Shown: positions 1-5,353 of the stretch, piece by piece | Layout: each line of letters opens with the position of its first letter | Position numbering within the stretch: position 1 is the stretch's first letter | From: Candidatus Gottesmanbacteria bacterium | GTDB taxonomy: Bacteria; Patescibacteriota; Microgenomatia; 2-02-FULL-39-11 | Length of the DNA: 7,295 nucleotides | Assembly (NCBI GenBank): GCA_016218275.1 | Contig: JACREK010000005.1 | Span: forward strand, 1 to 7,295 | Direction of reading: 5' to 3' | Notes under the pieces: generated by a model | What the model was told of the DNA's origin: nothing | Databases searched by the model: none | What the model saw: the letters and a program-made list of their open reading frames with translations, nothing else | Made by a program: the position numbers and the translations under genes

Positions 1-210
1 AGTCAAAACAATAACGAAACAATTGGGGATAAGATAAAACAGCTTAGAAATAAGCAAGGATTAACGCAGGACGAATTGGCAAGAAAATCCGATCTTCCCT
101 ACACAACACTGACCAAAATTGAAACAAACGTTATCACCAAACCATCCATCCAAACGGTGGTAAAAATAGCAAAGGGTCTAGGGATAACTCTTGATGATTT
201 GATGAAATAA
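1..210 (+). CDS. XRE-family helix-turn-helix regulator, 5' end missing
   Basis: This is the C-terminal 69 codons of a small DNA-binding protein; the reading frame is open from base 1 and stops with TAA at 208-210. The visible part is almost exactly one Cro/C1-type HTH domain: IGDKIKQLRNKQGLTQDELA is helices 1-2, then the recognition-helix region SDLPYTTLTKIE, then the closing helices up to ITLDDLM. The stretches LTQDELA and the spacing to TKIE are typical of the XRE family. The protein ends directly after the domain, so it is either a very short single-domain regulator or has an N-terminal part outside the window. It lies 3 bp before the MFS gene on the same strand, so it is probably co-transcribed with it and may control it; that is inference from position. 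Confidence 0.85.
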   Translation, partial: SQNNNETIGDKIKQLRNKQGLTQDELARKSDLPYTTLTKIETNVITKPSIQTVVKIAKGLGITLDDLMK

Positions 211-213
211 AAT

Positions 214-1395
214 ATGCAAAACTTCTCCTATAAATCATTTTTAAGAAACTATTATCTAACAAGTTTTTTCTATGACTTCATTTTTGCGTACGCTATTTAC
301 AATGTTCTTTTTAATATTAGAGGTTTAAGTATTTTTCAAATCTCATTACTATTATCGTGGTGGGCATTGGTGGCTATGCTTTTTGAAATACCAACTGGTG
401 CTCTTGCAGATTACTGGAGCCGCAAAAAAATGCTGACCATTGCTCCAATTATAAAATCTGCTTGTTTTATAATTTGGTTTTTTGCAAACGGTAATTTTTA
501 TCTTTATGCTTTAGGATTTGTGTTTTGGGCATTGGGTAGCTCGCTCGTATCTGGCACAACAGAAGCAATTCTGTATGATACTTCCGTCTATGCTGGGAAA
601 AAAGATGAGTATGAGAAAGTATTAGGAAGAAAGAAATTTTATTTTAATATCGCATTGGCAATTTCCACTATTAGCGGTGGGTTTATGGCAAGCTTTAATT
701 TTGATTGGGCAATTATTTTTTCTGTTGTGCCCTTGATTCTCTCTGCCTTTTTTGCGTCTTTAATAAAGGAGGTACCAAAAGTAGAAACGACCGGTGAAAT
801 ACACTATTTGGAATATATTAGGATTGCTTTTAGCGAAATAAAATCAAACCGTGTTTTGCTTTACCTTATCATTTATTTACTTGCTATTTCTATCTTTGGC
901 GATTTGGAAGAATTTGATCAACTCTATTACCAGCTTGCAAAACTTCCAATCTACGCTTTTGGAATTGTCGGTTTCTTATGGTCATCATTTAATGCGGTCG
1001 GGGCTTATTACGCCCACAAGTTTAAGAATGTTTCTTCAATATTTTATCTACTTCCTTTTGTAAGTGGTATTTTACTCATATTCGTTGCTAAGTACCCAAG
1101 TATTCCCATGATAGGATTGCTATTAGCTTCATATTTCATTACTACTCCTTTGAGAGTTTTGGTGGAAAGTAAAATTCAACATAATATCTCAAGCGTTGGC
1201 AGAGCAACGGTAACTTCCGTGAGTACTTTATTTATCAATTTTTTTGGTGTTTTATTGACCCCGATTTTTGGTTTGATTAGCAAAGTTTGGAACCTACAAG
1301 CGATTTATTTAGCAACCGCATGTTTTTTGTTTCTATTTGCAGTTTGGGTTTTTATTGTAAGAAACAAAGTTGCAGTTAAAACCGCAAACGGCTAA
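214..1395 (+). CDS. Major facilitator superfamily (MFS) transporter, 12 TM
   Basis: The 393-residue integral membrane protein has about twelve hydrophobic segments (roughly residues 13-33, 42-63, 77-93, 95-115, 142-161, 165-184, 213-233, 247-267, 275-293, 297-319, 332-354, 363-384). The hallmark MFS loop 2-3 motif is present as GALADYWSRKKM near residues 62-73 (the D...RK signature). Family knowledge says such proteins are secondary transporters, often exporters; the substrate cannot be told from sequence. The length is normal and the frame unbroken. The ATG at 214 follows the regulator stop by 3 bp and has no Shine-Dalgarno sequence, so translation may depend on coupling to the upstream gene. 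A regulator plus MFS pair is the usual layout of a small inducible efflux unit, but no drug specificity is claimed. Confidence 0.88.
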   Translation: MQNFSYKSFLRNYYLTSFFYDFIFAYAIYNVLFNIRGLSIFQISLLLSWWALVAMLFEIPTGALADYWSRKKMLTIAPIIKSACFIIWFFANGNFYLYALGFVFWALGSSLVSGTTEAILYDTSVYAGKKDEYEKVLGRKKFYFNIALAISTISGGFMASFNFDWAIIFSVVPLILSAFFASLIKEVPKVETTGEIHYLEYIRIAFSEIKSNRVLLYLIIYLLAISIFGDLEEFDQLYYQLAKLPIYAFGIVGFLWSSFNAVGAYYAHKFKNVSSIFYLLPFVSGILLIFVAKYPSIPMIGLLLASYFITTPLRVLVESKIQHNISSVGRATVTSVSTLFINFFGVLLTPIFGLISKVWNLQAIYLATACFLFLFAVWVFIVRNKVAVKTANG

Positions 1396-1436
1396 GATAA
1401 AAAAAGAATTTGCCGCCAAACCGAGCGAGGCTCGAA

Positions 1437-1455
1437 GTTCCGCTAAAAGCGGAAC
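1437..1455. repeat. Perfect hairpin behind the MFS gene
   Basis: GTTCCGCT and AGCGGAAC form a perfect 8-bp stem with a 3-nt AAA loop. It lies 41 bp after the MFS stop, between two convergent genes. There is no T-tract directly after it on the + strand, so it is not a textbook intrinsic terminator, though it could work as a weak bidirectional one. The TTCCGC/GCGGAA core recurs at 1491-1508 and 1526-1531. Confidence 0.6.
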
Positions 1456-1489
1456 GAAAAACTTGAAATCGTCCAATTCGAAAGGGTCG

Positions 1490-1552
1490 CTTCCGCGGTC
1501 GGGCGGAAGGGGGGTTTGGGGGGAATTCCGCCCGCCCTACAAATTTTGGGCG
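1490..1552. repeat. GC-rich competing hairpins with a G6-T3-G6 loop
   Basis: GCGGAAG at 1503-1509 can pair upstream with CTTCCGC (1490-1496, 7 bp, 6-nt loop). Alternatively GGGCGGAA (1501-1508) can pair downstream with TTCCGCCC (1526-1533, 8 bp), which encloses a loop made of GGGGGG, TTT, GGGGGG and AA. A third small stem pairs CGCCC (1533-1537) with GGGCG (1548-1552). Composition is far more G-rich than the flanking genes. No credible gene lies here; open frames across it are low-complexity and show no family features. The stretch 1396-1599 holds only these structures. Confidence 0.6.
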
Positions 1553-1559
1553 AAATCTG

Positions 1560-1575
1560 TTCGAATTTTTTCGAA
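1560..1575. repeat. Small palindrome before the ABC operon end
   Basis: TTCGAA, a TTTT loop and a second TTCGAA form a perfect 6-bp hairpin 24 bp beyond the stop of the minus-strand ATPase gene. It may contribute to 3'-end formation of the thiamine operon, but no convincing T-tail follows on either strand. Confidence 0.4.
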
Positions 1576-1599
1576 AGCACACCGCTGCATATAAGTCGG

Positions 1600-2358
1600 T
1601 TATTGCGTGTGTTTTAGAGATTGAATCAGTCTTTTTTCGATAGCTACAGCTTTTTTTGTCGTCAATTGTTCTATTTTTCTTGGCCTGTCTAATTCAACCT
1701 TGATTATATCCACAACAGTTGCCGGTTGTTTGCTTAATACGTAGATTCTATCTGCAAGGAGAATTGCCTCCCTTATATCATGTGTCGTAAAAAGTATCGT
1801 CAGATTTAGCTTTTTCCAGATTTCCAGAAGATAATAATGAAGATCAAGTCTTGTGATAGCATCAATTGATCCGAATGGTTCGTCCAGAAGAAGAAGCTTT
1901 GAATTGAAGGCAACCGTTCTCAAAAGTGCTATTCTTTGTTTCATCCCTCCGGACAGCTGGTAGGGATAATAATTTGCAAACTGTGAAAGACCAAAATCTT
2001 CAAGAAGACTTATTGCGTTTCCTTTTGCCTTCTCTTTTGGGATACTTTTTACCTCGTAGGAAAGCATTATATTTTGAAGTGCCTTCATCCAGGGAAAAAG
2101 GAGTGGTTCCTGGAACATATATCCGCAGATACCGTGTTTTGAATCTAGATCTTTTGAATCGATGGTTATCTTCCCGCTGTCGTAAGGCAAGACTTTCGAA
2201 ATGATATTAAATAGGGTGGTCTTGCCGCAGCCGCTTGGACCGATAATTCCCACAATTTCATTTTCCGCCACATCGATGGATATGTTATCGATTACATTAA
2301 GAGACTTATCAAGGGTTGGGAAAGATTTGGAAACATTTTTTACTGATAATCTATTCAT
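1600..2358 (-). CDS. thiZ: ABC transporter ATP-binding protein (ThiZ/SsuB/TauB type)
   Basis: This 252-residue cytoplasmic ATPase powers the importer encoded just upstream. All ABC motifs are intact: Walker A GPSGCGKTT (40-48), Q-loop FQEPLLFPW (82-90), signature LSGGMKQR (135-142), Walker B LLLLDEPFGSID (155-166) and the H-loop TTHD (191-194). The FQEPLLFPW Q-loop and DEPFGSID D-loop are typical of the nitrate/sulfonate/taurine/thiamine-precursor subgroup. The ATG overlaps the end of the binding-protein gene by 8 nt (ATGAATAG), so translation is coupled and the gene belongs to the riboswitch-led operon. It is the last gene of that operon. The symbol rests on context, because this subgroup cannot be assigned a substrate from the ATPase alone. 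Confidence 0.9.
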   Translation of the reverse strand: MNRLSVKNVSKSFPTLDKSLNVIDNISIDVAENEIVGIIGPSGCGKTTLFNIISKVLPYDSGKITIDSKDLDSKHGICGYMFQEPLLFPWMKALQNIMLSYEVKSIPKEKAKGNAISLLEDFGLSQFANYYPYQLSGGMKQRIALLRTVAFNSKLLLLDEPFGSIDAITRLDLHYYLLEIWKKLNLTILFTTHDIREAILLADRIYVLSKQPATVVDIIKVELDRPRKIEQLTTKKAVAIEKRLIQSLKHTQ

Positions 2359-3343
2359 TCAGAAATTCGTCTGTGAACATTTCTTTTGCATTAACCTCTT
2401 TTTCTATAAGCTTATGATCGGATAGCCATTTGCTATAGCGACTCCAGACCTCTTCCCGCTGTATACCCCATTTTGGGGCATCTTTTTTATATTCATGGCT
2501 TAAATATTGCTGGCTTTGGATTACCAGTTTGCGGTTTAACTCCGGGGCATATTTTAGTAAAATCTCCGCAGATTCCTGCGGGTGTGATATGGAATATTCA
2601 TAGCCTTGAGAAACAGCTTTGACAATCCTTTCAACCAGCTCTTTTTTGGTCTTTATATGGTTGGCACTTGTAATTATCACCGGTGTATAGTAGTCAAGAA
2701 TCGGGTTTAAATCTTTAAGCATGATGGTATTTAGTTTTATTCCTCTTCTTTCAGCTTCAATCCCATCCCAGCCGTAGAATATCCATTGGAAATCGCTATC
2801 TTTGCCGATTGTCTTAAAAAAATCTGTCTCTCCGATGGTGATGTTTTTTACTTTGGAAAAGTCGGCACCCGCTTCCTCCATGACAGCCTTAATTACGGCC
2901 TCCTCAATCGGAGAGCCCCACCCGCCGTATCTTTTCCCTTCAAAATCTTTTACGGATTTTATATTGCTCTTTGGAAGTGAAGCAAATGCCGAAGTGTTAT
3001 GTTGGATAATGGCAGCAACAGAGACAACAGGGATATCTTTAGCTTTAGCCAGTGTAACCGCCTCCTGGCTGCTTACTGCAAAATCGGCTTTACCGGAGGC
3101 AGTGATTTGGATATTATCACCTTCTGCCGGATGAAGAATCTCAACATCAAGGTTTTTGTCGGAAAAGTATCCTTTTTCTTTGGCTACATATATACCCGTA
3201 TGGTTAGTATTGTGGAACCAGTCAAGCAAAATTGTGACTTTTGCAACAGTTGTTGTTTTTCTGTTGGAAACATTTTTATAGAAAAAGACTGCGGTTAAAA
3301 TTGCGATAAAAATCAGGATAAGAAATATTATTTTTTTTGACAT
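2351..3343 (-). CDS. thiY: NMT1/THI5-like thiamine (precursor) substrate-binding protein
   Basis: This is the 330-residue extracytoplasmic binding protein of the ABC importer. Residues 5-22 form one hydrophobic segment after MSKK. There is no lipobox cysteine, so the protein is probably tethered by an uncleaved membrane anchor or a normal signal peptide rather than as a lipoprotein. The NMT1/THI5 family hallmark is clear: LDWFHNTNHTGIYVAKEKGYF at residues 40-60, followed by SGKADFAVSSQE (83-94) and YGGWGSPIEEA (139-149). Characterised ThiY proteins bind a formylaminopyrimidine derived from thiamine breakdown; others in the family bind related pyrimidines or thiamine. The start is well supported by AAGGAG five nucleotides upstream. 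It overlaps the permease gene by 68 nt and the ATPase gene by 8 nt. Confidence 0.9.
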   Translation of the reverse strand: MSKKIIFLILIFIAILTAVFFYKNVSNRKTTTVAKVTILLDWFHNTNHTGIYVAKEKGYFSDKNLDVEILHPAEGDNIQITASGKADFAVSSQEAVTLAKAKDIPVVSVAAIIQHNTSAFASLPKSNIKSVKDFEGKRYGGWGSPIEEAVIKAVMEEAGADFSKVKNITIGETDFFKTIGKDSDFQWIFYGWDGIEAERRGIKLNTIMLKDLNPILDYYTPVIITSANHIKTKKELVERIVKAVSQGYEYSISHPQESAEILLKYAPELNRKLVIQSQQYLSHEYKKDAPKWGIQREEVWSRYSKWLSDHKLIEKEVNAKEMFTDEFLNE

Positions 3344-4106
3344 ATTTACTCCTTTTTAAAATCTTATTATTTTGACTCCAGGGTATTGATATATACTGCA
3401 GGGTTTCAACCAGCAACACAAGAAGGATGCTCAAGAATGTAATGACAAGAATTGTGGCAAATACTCTGTCTGTGACATATGACTTTGATGATCTTATAAG
3501 AAGAATACCCAATCCTCGATCTGTTCCTACCCATTCGCTTACAACAGCAGAAATGATGCTATAAGATGCGGCTATCTTTAGACCTGAAAAAAAGTAGGGT
3601 AGACTTGAAGGCCAATACAAGAATTTAATCTTCTTTATCTTGTTTGCTCCCATGGAATCTAAAAGACTTATAAAAGAATGATCAATTGCTTCAAATCCGG
3701 CAAAAAGGTTAAGGGTTATCGGGAAAAAACAGACAATAGCAATCAGTATTACTTTTGGTATTAAACCAAATCCAAACCATACGGAAAGAAGGGGTGCAAT
3801 CACTATGAAAGGAATAGTTTGGGAAAGTATGAGGAAGGGATAAATAATATTGTAAAACAAGCGGGATAACTTCATGGCAAGCGCAACAATTATTGCAAGT
3901 ATTACGGAGATAAAAAGTCCCAAAAAAGCCTCAAATAATGTCGGGAGCAGATGGTATACAAATAACTCTTTTGATTCCAAAAGAGAATTCAAAATCTGCA
4001 AAGGTGAAGGCAAAATCCATTTTTCGATTTTTAAAAAATTTACGGCTATCTGCCAGATAAAAACAAATAACAGGAAGAATGCAACAGAAGTTATATATTT
4101 TTTCAT
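3276..4106 (-). CDS. thiX: ABC transporter permease (ThiX/SsuC type)
   Basis: This 276-residue inner-membrane subunit presumably works as a homodimer with the ATPase and binding protein. It has about six hydrophobic segments; the first is residues 6-25, followed by the WILPSP motif (30-35) usual in SsuC/TauC/ThiX permeases. The cytoplasmic EAA loop that docks on the ATPase is seen at 149-176, with core LDSMGANKIKKIKFLYWPS and the conserved glycine G153. The ATG overlaps the stop of the thiamine-binding gene as ATGA, so it is translationally coupled; no Shine-Dalgarno is visible. The C-terminus is odd: after IPWSQNNKIL the frame runs on for 22 codons and a stop inside the next gene (68-nt overlap), which is longer than usual for tightly packed operons. 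Confidence 0.88.
   Translation of the reverse strand: MKKYITSVAFFLLFVFIWQIAVNFLKIEKWILPSPLQILNSLLESKELFVYHLLPTLFEAFLGLFISVILAIIVALAMKLSRLFYNIIYPFLILSQTIPFIVIAPLLSVWFGFGLIPKVILIAIVCFFPITLNLFAGFEAIDHSFISLLDSMGANKIKKIKFLYWPSSLPYFFSGLKIAASYSIISAVVSEWVGTDRGLGILLIRSSKSYVTDRVFATILVITFLSILLVLLVETLQYISIPWSQNNKILKRSKYVKKNNISYPDFYRNFNRSLFL
3349..3354 (-). promoter_or_regulatory. Strong Shine-Dalgarno for the binding-protein gene
   Basis: Reading the minus strand, AAGGAG sits 5 nt before the ATG at 3343. It is one of the few strong ribosome-binding sites in the window and fixes the start of the binding protein, which like other ABC binding proteins probably needs to be made in excess over the membrane parts. 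Confidence 0.8.
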
Positions 4107-4402
4107 TTTTTGGAATATTTTTTAAGTTTTTCTTCAATTGTCATTACCCCTTTTGGGGAGTACATTATCTTTACGTTAGTGAATACGCTTTCGGCACCTT
4201 CTTTTATGCACAAGTTTTGAGCTTTTTTAACAATTTCTAAAAGGTCTTCCAAGTTGCCTTCCATGGTTGTCTCCATGGGTCCGACTGTATAACTTACCTT
4301 TGATTTGTCTACAAGATGAATGACTTTGTCGATAATCTGAAGAGTTTTTCTGTTGTCTTTTGTTTTTGGCAAAACCTGGAAAGCTATACTGGCATTATAC
4401 AT
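4103..4402 (-). CDS. Thiamine-binding protein, YkoF/MTH1187 (DUF77) family
   Basis: This 99-residue cytoplasmic protein belongs to the small ferredoxin-fold family that includes MTH1187 and the thiamine-binding B. subtilis YkoF. The family pattern is plain: an N-terminal strand ASIAFQVLPK, the central SYTVGPMETTMEG, the helix LEDLLEIVKKAQ, and the C-terminal VKIMYSPKGVMTIEEKL. The likely role is binding thiamine or a related molecule in the cell. I chose the ATG at 4402. A longer frame opening with TTG at 4438 would add twelve residues encoded by the terminator hairpin itself (RFPSRKSLFLF), and those have no family match. It is the first gene of the thiamine operon, directly after the riboswitch terminator, and ends with an ATGA overlap into the permease. 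It has no Shine-Dalgarno of its own; see the leader ORF. Confidence 0.9.
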   Translation of the reverse strand: MYNASIAFQVLPKTKDNRKTLQIIDKVIHLVDKSKVSYTVGPMETTMEGNLEDLLEIVKKAQNLCIKEGAESVFTNVKIMYSPKGVMTIEEKLKKYSKK

Positions 4403-4448
4403 AAATAAAAAAAGCGATTTCCGGGAAGGAAATCGCAACAGTTGACAT
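4395..4448 (-). CDS. Candidate 17-codon leader ORF through the riboswitch terminator
   Basis: On the minus strand an ATG at 4448 opens a frame coding MSTVAISFPEIAFFIYV and ending at TAA (4397-4395). It is preceded at good spacing by GGAGG, which is the conserved 3' strand of the TPP aptamer (4459-4455). The frame runs through both arms of the terminator and its U-tract, then overlaps the ATG of the thiamine-binding gene (4402) by 8 nt. That downstream gene has no ribosome-binding site, so coupling through this leader is plausible. The peptide itself has no recognisable feature. This is inference from layout; an accidental open frame of this length is quite possible. Confidence 0.35.
   Translation of the reverse strand: MSTVAISFPEIAFFIYV
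4407..4436 (-). terminator. Intrinsic terminator, expression platform of the riboswitch
   Basis: On the minus strand GCGATTTCC (4436-4428), loop TTCCC and GGAAATCGC (4422-4414) form a perfect 9-bp hairpin followed at once by seven T (4413-4407). It lies between aptamer and first gene. Its 5' arm plus loop, TTTCCTTCC (4432-4424), can instead pair with GGAGGGAAA of the aptamer 3' strand (4459-4451) over 9 positions with one G-U, giving an antiterminator. The predicted behaviour is therefore that TPP binding frees the 5' arm, the terminator forms and the operon is switched off. Confidence 0.92.
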
Positions 4449-4450
4449 GG

Positions 4451-4541
4451 TTTCCCTCCGCCGGCATTATCCGAACAGGTTATAAGGGTCTCCGCCAGCT
4501 GGCGGACTCTCAGCCCTGATTAAATCCTAGGCTCCCCTAAC
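4451..4541 (-). ncRNA. TPP riboswitch (THI element)
   Basis: Read on the minus strand, the conserved THI-box blocks appear in order: GGGGAGCC, then GGGCTGAGAG, GACCCTTATAACCTG, TCGGATAATGCCGGCG and GGAGGGAAA. These match the TPP aptamer family, including the CUGAGA pyrimidine-binding loop and the GGAUAAUGCC block. The facultative extra helix between CTGAGAG and ACCC is a perfect 16-nt palindrome, TCCGCCAGCTGGCGGA (4506-4491). P1 is weak (GTT with AAC is all I can pair confidently). The aptamer lies directly upstream of a terminator and of the thiamine transporter operon, as expected for feedback control by TPP. Confidence 0.96.
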
Positions 4542-4549
4542 TTAAGGTT

Positions 4550-4558
4550 ATTATATCA
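4550..4558 (-). promoter_or_regulatory. Extended -10 promoter of the thiamine operon
   Basis: The minus strand reads TGATATAAT, a perfect extended -10 (TGnTATAAT). The -35 region is poor, as is allowed for extended -10 promoters. Transcription would begin about 7 nt further on, near 4543, so the riboswitch aptamer would lie at the very 5' end of the transcript. Confidence 0.65.
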
Positions 4559-4578
4559 TTTCTAAATTTATAGAAAAG

Positions 4579-4586
4579 TGTAGAAT
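4579..4586 (+). promoter_or_regulatory. Likely -10 element of the thiamine pyrophosphokinase gene
   Basis: TG followed directly by TAGAAT lies 8 nt before the ATG at 4595. Initiation about 7 nt downstream of the hexamer would fall at 4592-4595, giving a leaderless or nearly leaderless mRNA, in keeping with the absence of a Shine-Dalgarno. The -35 region is not recognisable. It is divergent from the operon promoter at 4550-4558. Confidence 0.45.
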
Positions 4587-4594
4587 ATCACTAA

Positions 4595-5281
4595 ATGAAA
4601 AGGATGGTTATATTTTCTAACGGAAATCTTTCTGATACATCCTTTGTTAAAACAATCGTTGAAAAGGATGACTTTATTGTCTGTACGGATGGAGGGGCAA
4701 GATATGCATTGGAGCAGGACTTAATACCCAATATTTTGATAGGCGATATGGATTCCGTAGAAAGTGAAGTTTATCAGTCAATAATCCAAAAAGGTACGGA
4801 AATAATCAGATACCCAGCAAGAAAAGACAAGTCGGATTTTGAACTTGCCGTCGATTATGCATTAGGCAAAAAGGCAAAAAAGATATTGATATTCGGATTA
4901 CTGGGAGACAGGATAGACCATTTCCTTGGGAATATCCTTCTTCTTCAGAAAGTAAGAAAGGAAAACAGATCGTTGGGGATAATTATCTACGAGGGAAATA
5001 AAACGATTTATTTCGTCGATAAAGAATTAGAGATTGAAGGCGAAATCAATGATGAGTTATCGGTTATACCCCTAACCAAAATTGAAAATATAACTCTTAA
5101 AGGGTTAGTTTATAAACTGTCAAATGCAGTTTTAAATATTGGTACTAGTTTGGGAATAAGTAACATATTGAAAAAAAAGAGGGTAAAGATCAGTTTGAAA
5201 AAAGGGTTAGTTATGGTTGTTCATGCGAAAAGATTGTCTTCCACTCCCGAAGTGGTGGCTTCGGATTATGAGAAAGTTTAG
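4595..5281 (+). CDS. thiN: Thiamine pyrophosphokinase
   Basis: This enzyme transfers pyrophosphate from ATP to thiamine, giving TPP in one step. The 228 residues show the family's blocks in order: VCTDGGARYAL (29-39), LIGDMDSV (48-55, acidic metal/substrate residues D51 and D53), PARKDKSDFELAVDYAL (74-90), IFGLLGDRIDHFLGN (99-113), and a C-terminal thiamine-binding half with GTSLGISN (183-190). Length is near the usual 210-230. The last 14 residues (215-228) look like a tail outside the fold and are encoded by a small palindrome. The gene is divergent from the thiamine importer operon and shares its regulatory gap, but is not behind the riboswitch. No Shine-Dalgarno precedes the ATG; a second ATG at codon 4 is possible but leaves less room for the first strand. 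Confidence 0.94.
   Translation: MKRMVIFSNGNLSDTSFVKTIVEKDDFIVCTDGGARYALEQDLIPNILIGDMDSVESEVYQSIIQKGTEIIRYPARKDKSDFELAVDYALGKKAKKILIFGLLGDRIDHFLGNILLLQKVRKENRSLGIIIYEGNKTIYFVDKELEIEGEINDELSVIPLTKIENITLKGLVYKLSNAVLNIGTSLGISNILKKKRVKISLKKGLVMVVHAKRLSSTPEVVASDYEKV
5247..5264. repeat. Palindrome inside the 3' end of the kinase gene
   Basis: CCGAAG, loop TGGTGG and CTTCGG form a perfect 6-bp hairpin within the last 12 codons. A second overlapping stem pairs CCACT (5241-5245) with AGTGG (5251-5255). The CGAAG/CTTCG core resembles that of the palindromes near the tRNAs, but kinship is uncertain. Confidence 0.4.
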
Positions 5282-5331
5282 AGCTTGGTCTCAGAAACAA
5301 TAGATCTGTAGATTTTATTTGCATAATTGCA

Positions 5332-5337
5332 TATAAT
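5332..5337 (+). promoter_or_regulatory. -10 promoter element of the two-TM protein gene
   Basis: A perfect TATAAT with TG four bases upstream of it (TGCATATAAT) lies 16 nt before the ATG at 5354. No convincing -35 is seen. Initiation near 5344 would put the AGGA ribosome-binding site at the extreme 5' end of the transcript. Confidence 0.5.
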
Positions 5338-5353
5338 ATTAAAAGGATAATCT

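Noticed and set aside
851..1063. 70-codon frame inside the MFS gene
   Set aside because: Out-of-frame overlap within a clear 12-TM transporter; its hydrophobicity reflects the host sequence.
1370..1594. Open frames on both strands across the G-rich block (1370-1594 + and 1376-1582 -)
   Set aside because: Low-complexity translations rich in Ser/Lys/Arg/Pro with no ribosome-binding site or family pattern; they mirror the hairpin and G-tract DNA.
1926..3298. Several + strand frames opposite the ATPase and binding-protein genes (1926-2204, 2201-2425, 2786-2980, 2802-3134, 2999-3298)
   Set aside because: They are antisense to genes with intact family motifs and have no features of their own.
4103..4106. 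Alternative genetic code with UGA as glycine, as in some CPR lineages
   Set aside because: UGA ends the thiamine-binding gene at normal family length with a classic ATGA overlap, and no in-frame UGA is needed in any gene.
3874..4137. Frames overlapping the permease start on both strands
   Set aside because: Shadows of the permease and thiamine-binding genes; no start signals.
4403..4438. TTG start at 4438 for the thiamine-binding gene, adding twelve N-terminal residues
   Set aside because: Those codons are the terminator hairpin and its U-tract; the family fold begins at the ATG at 4402.
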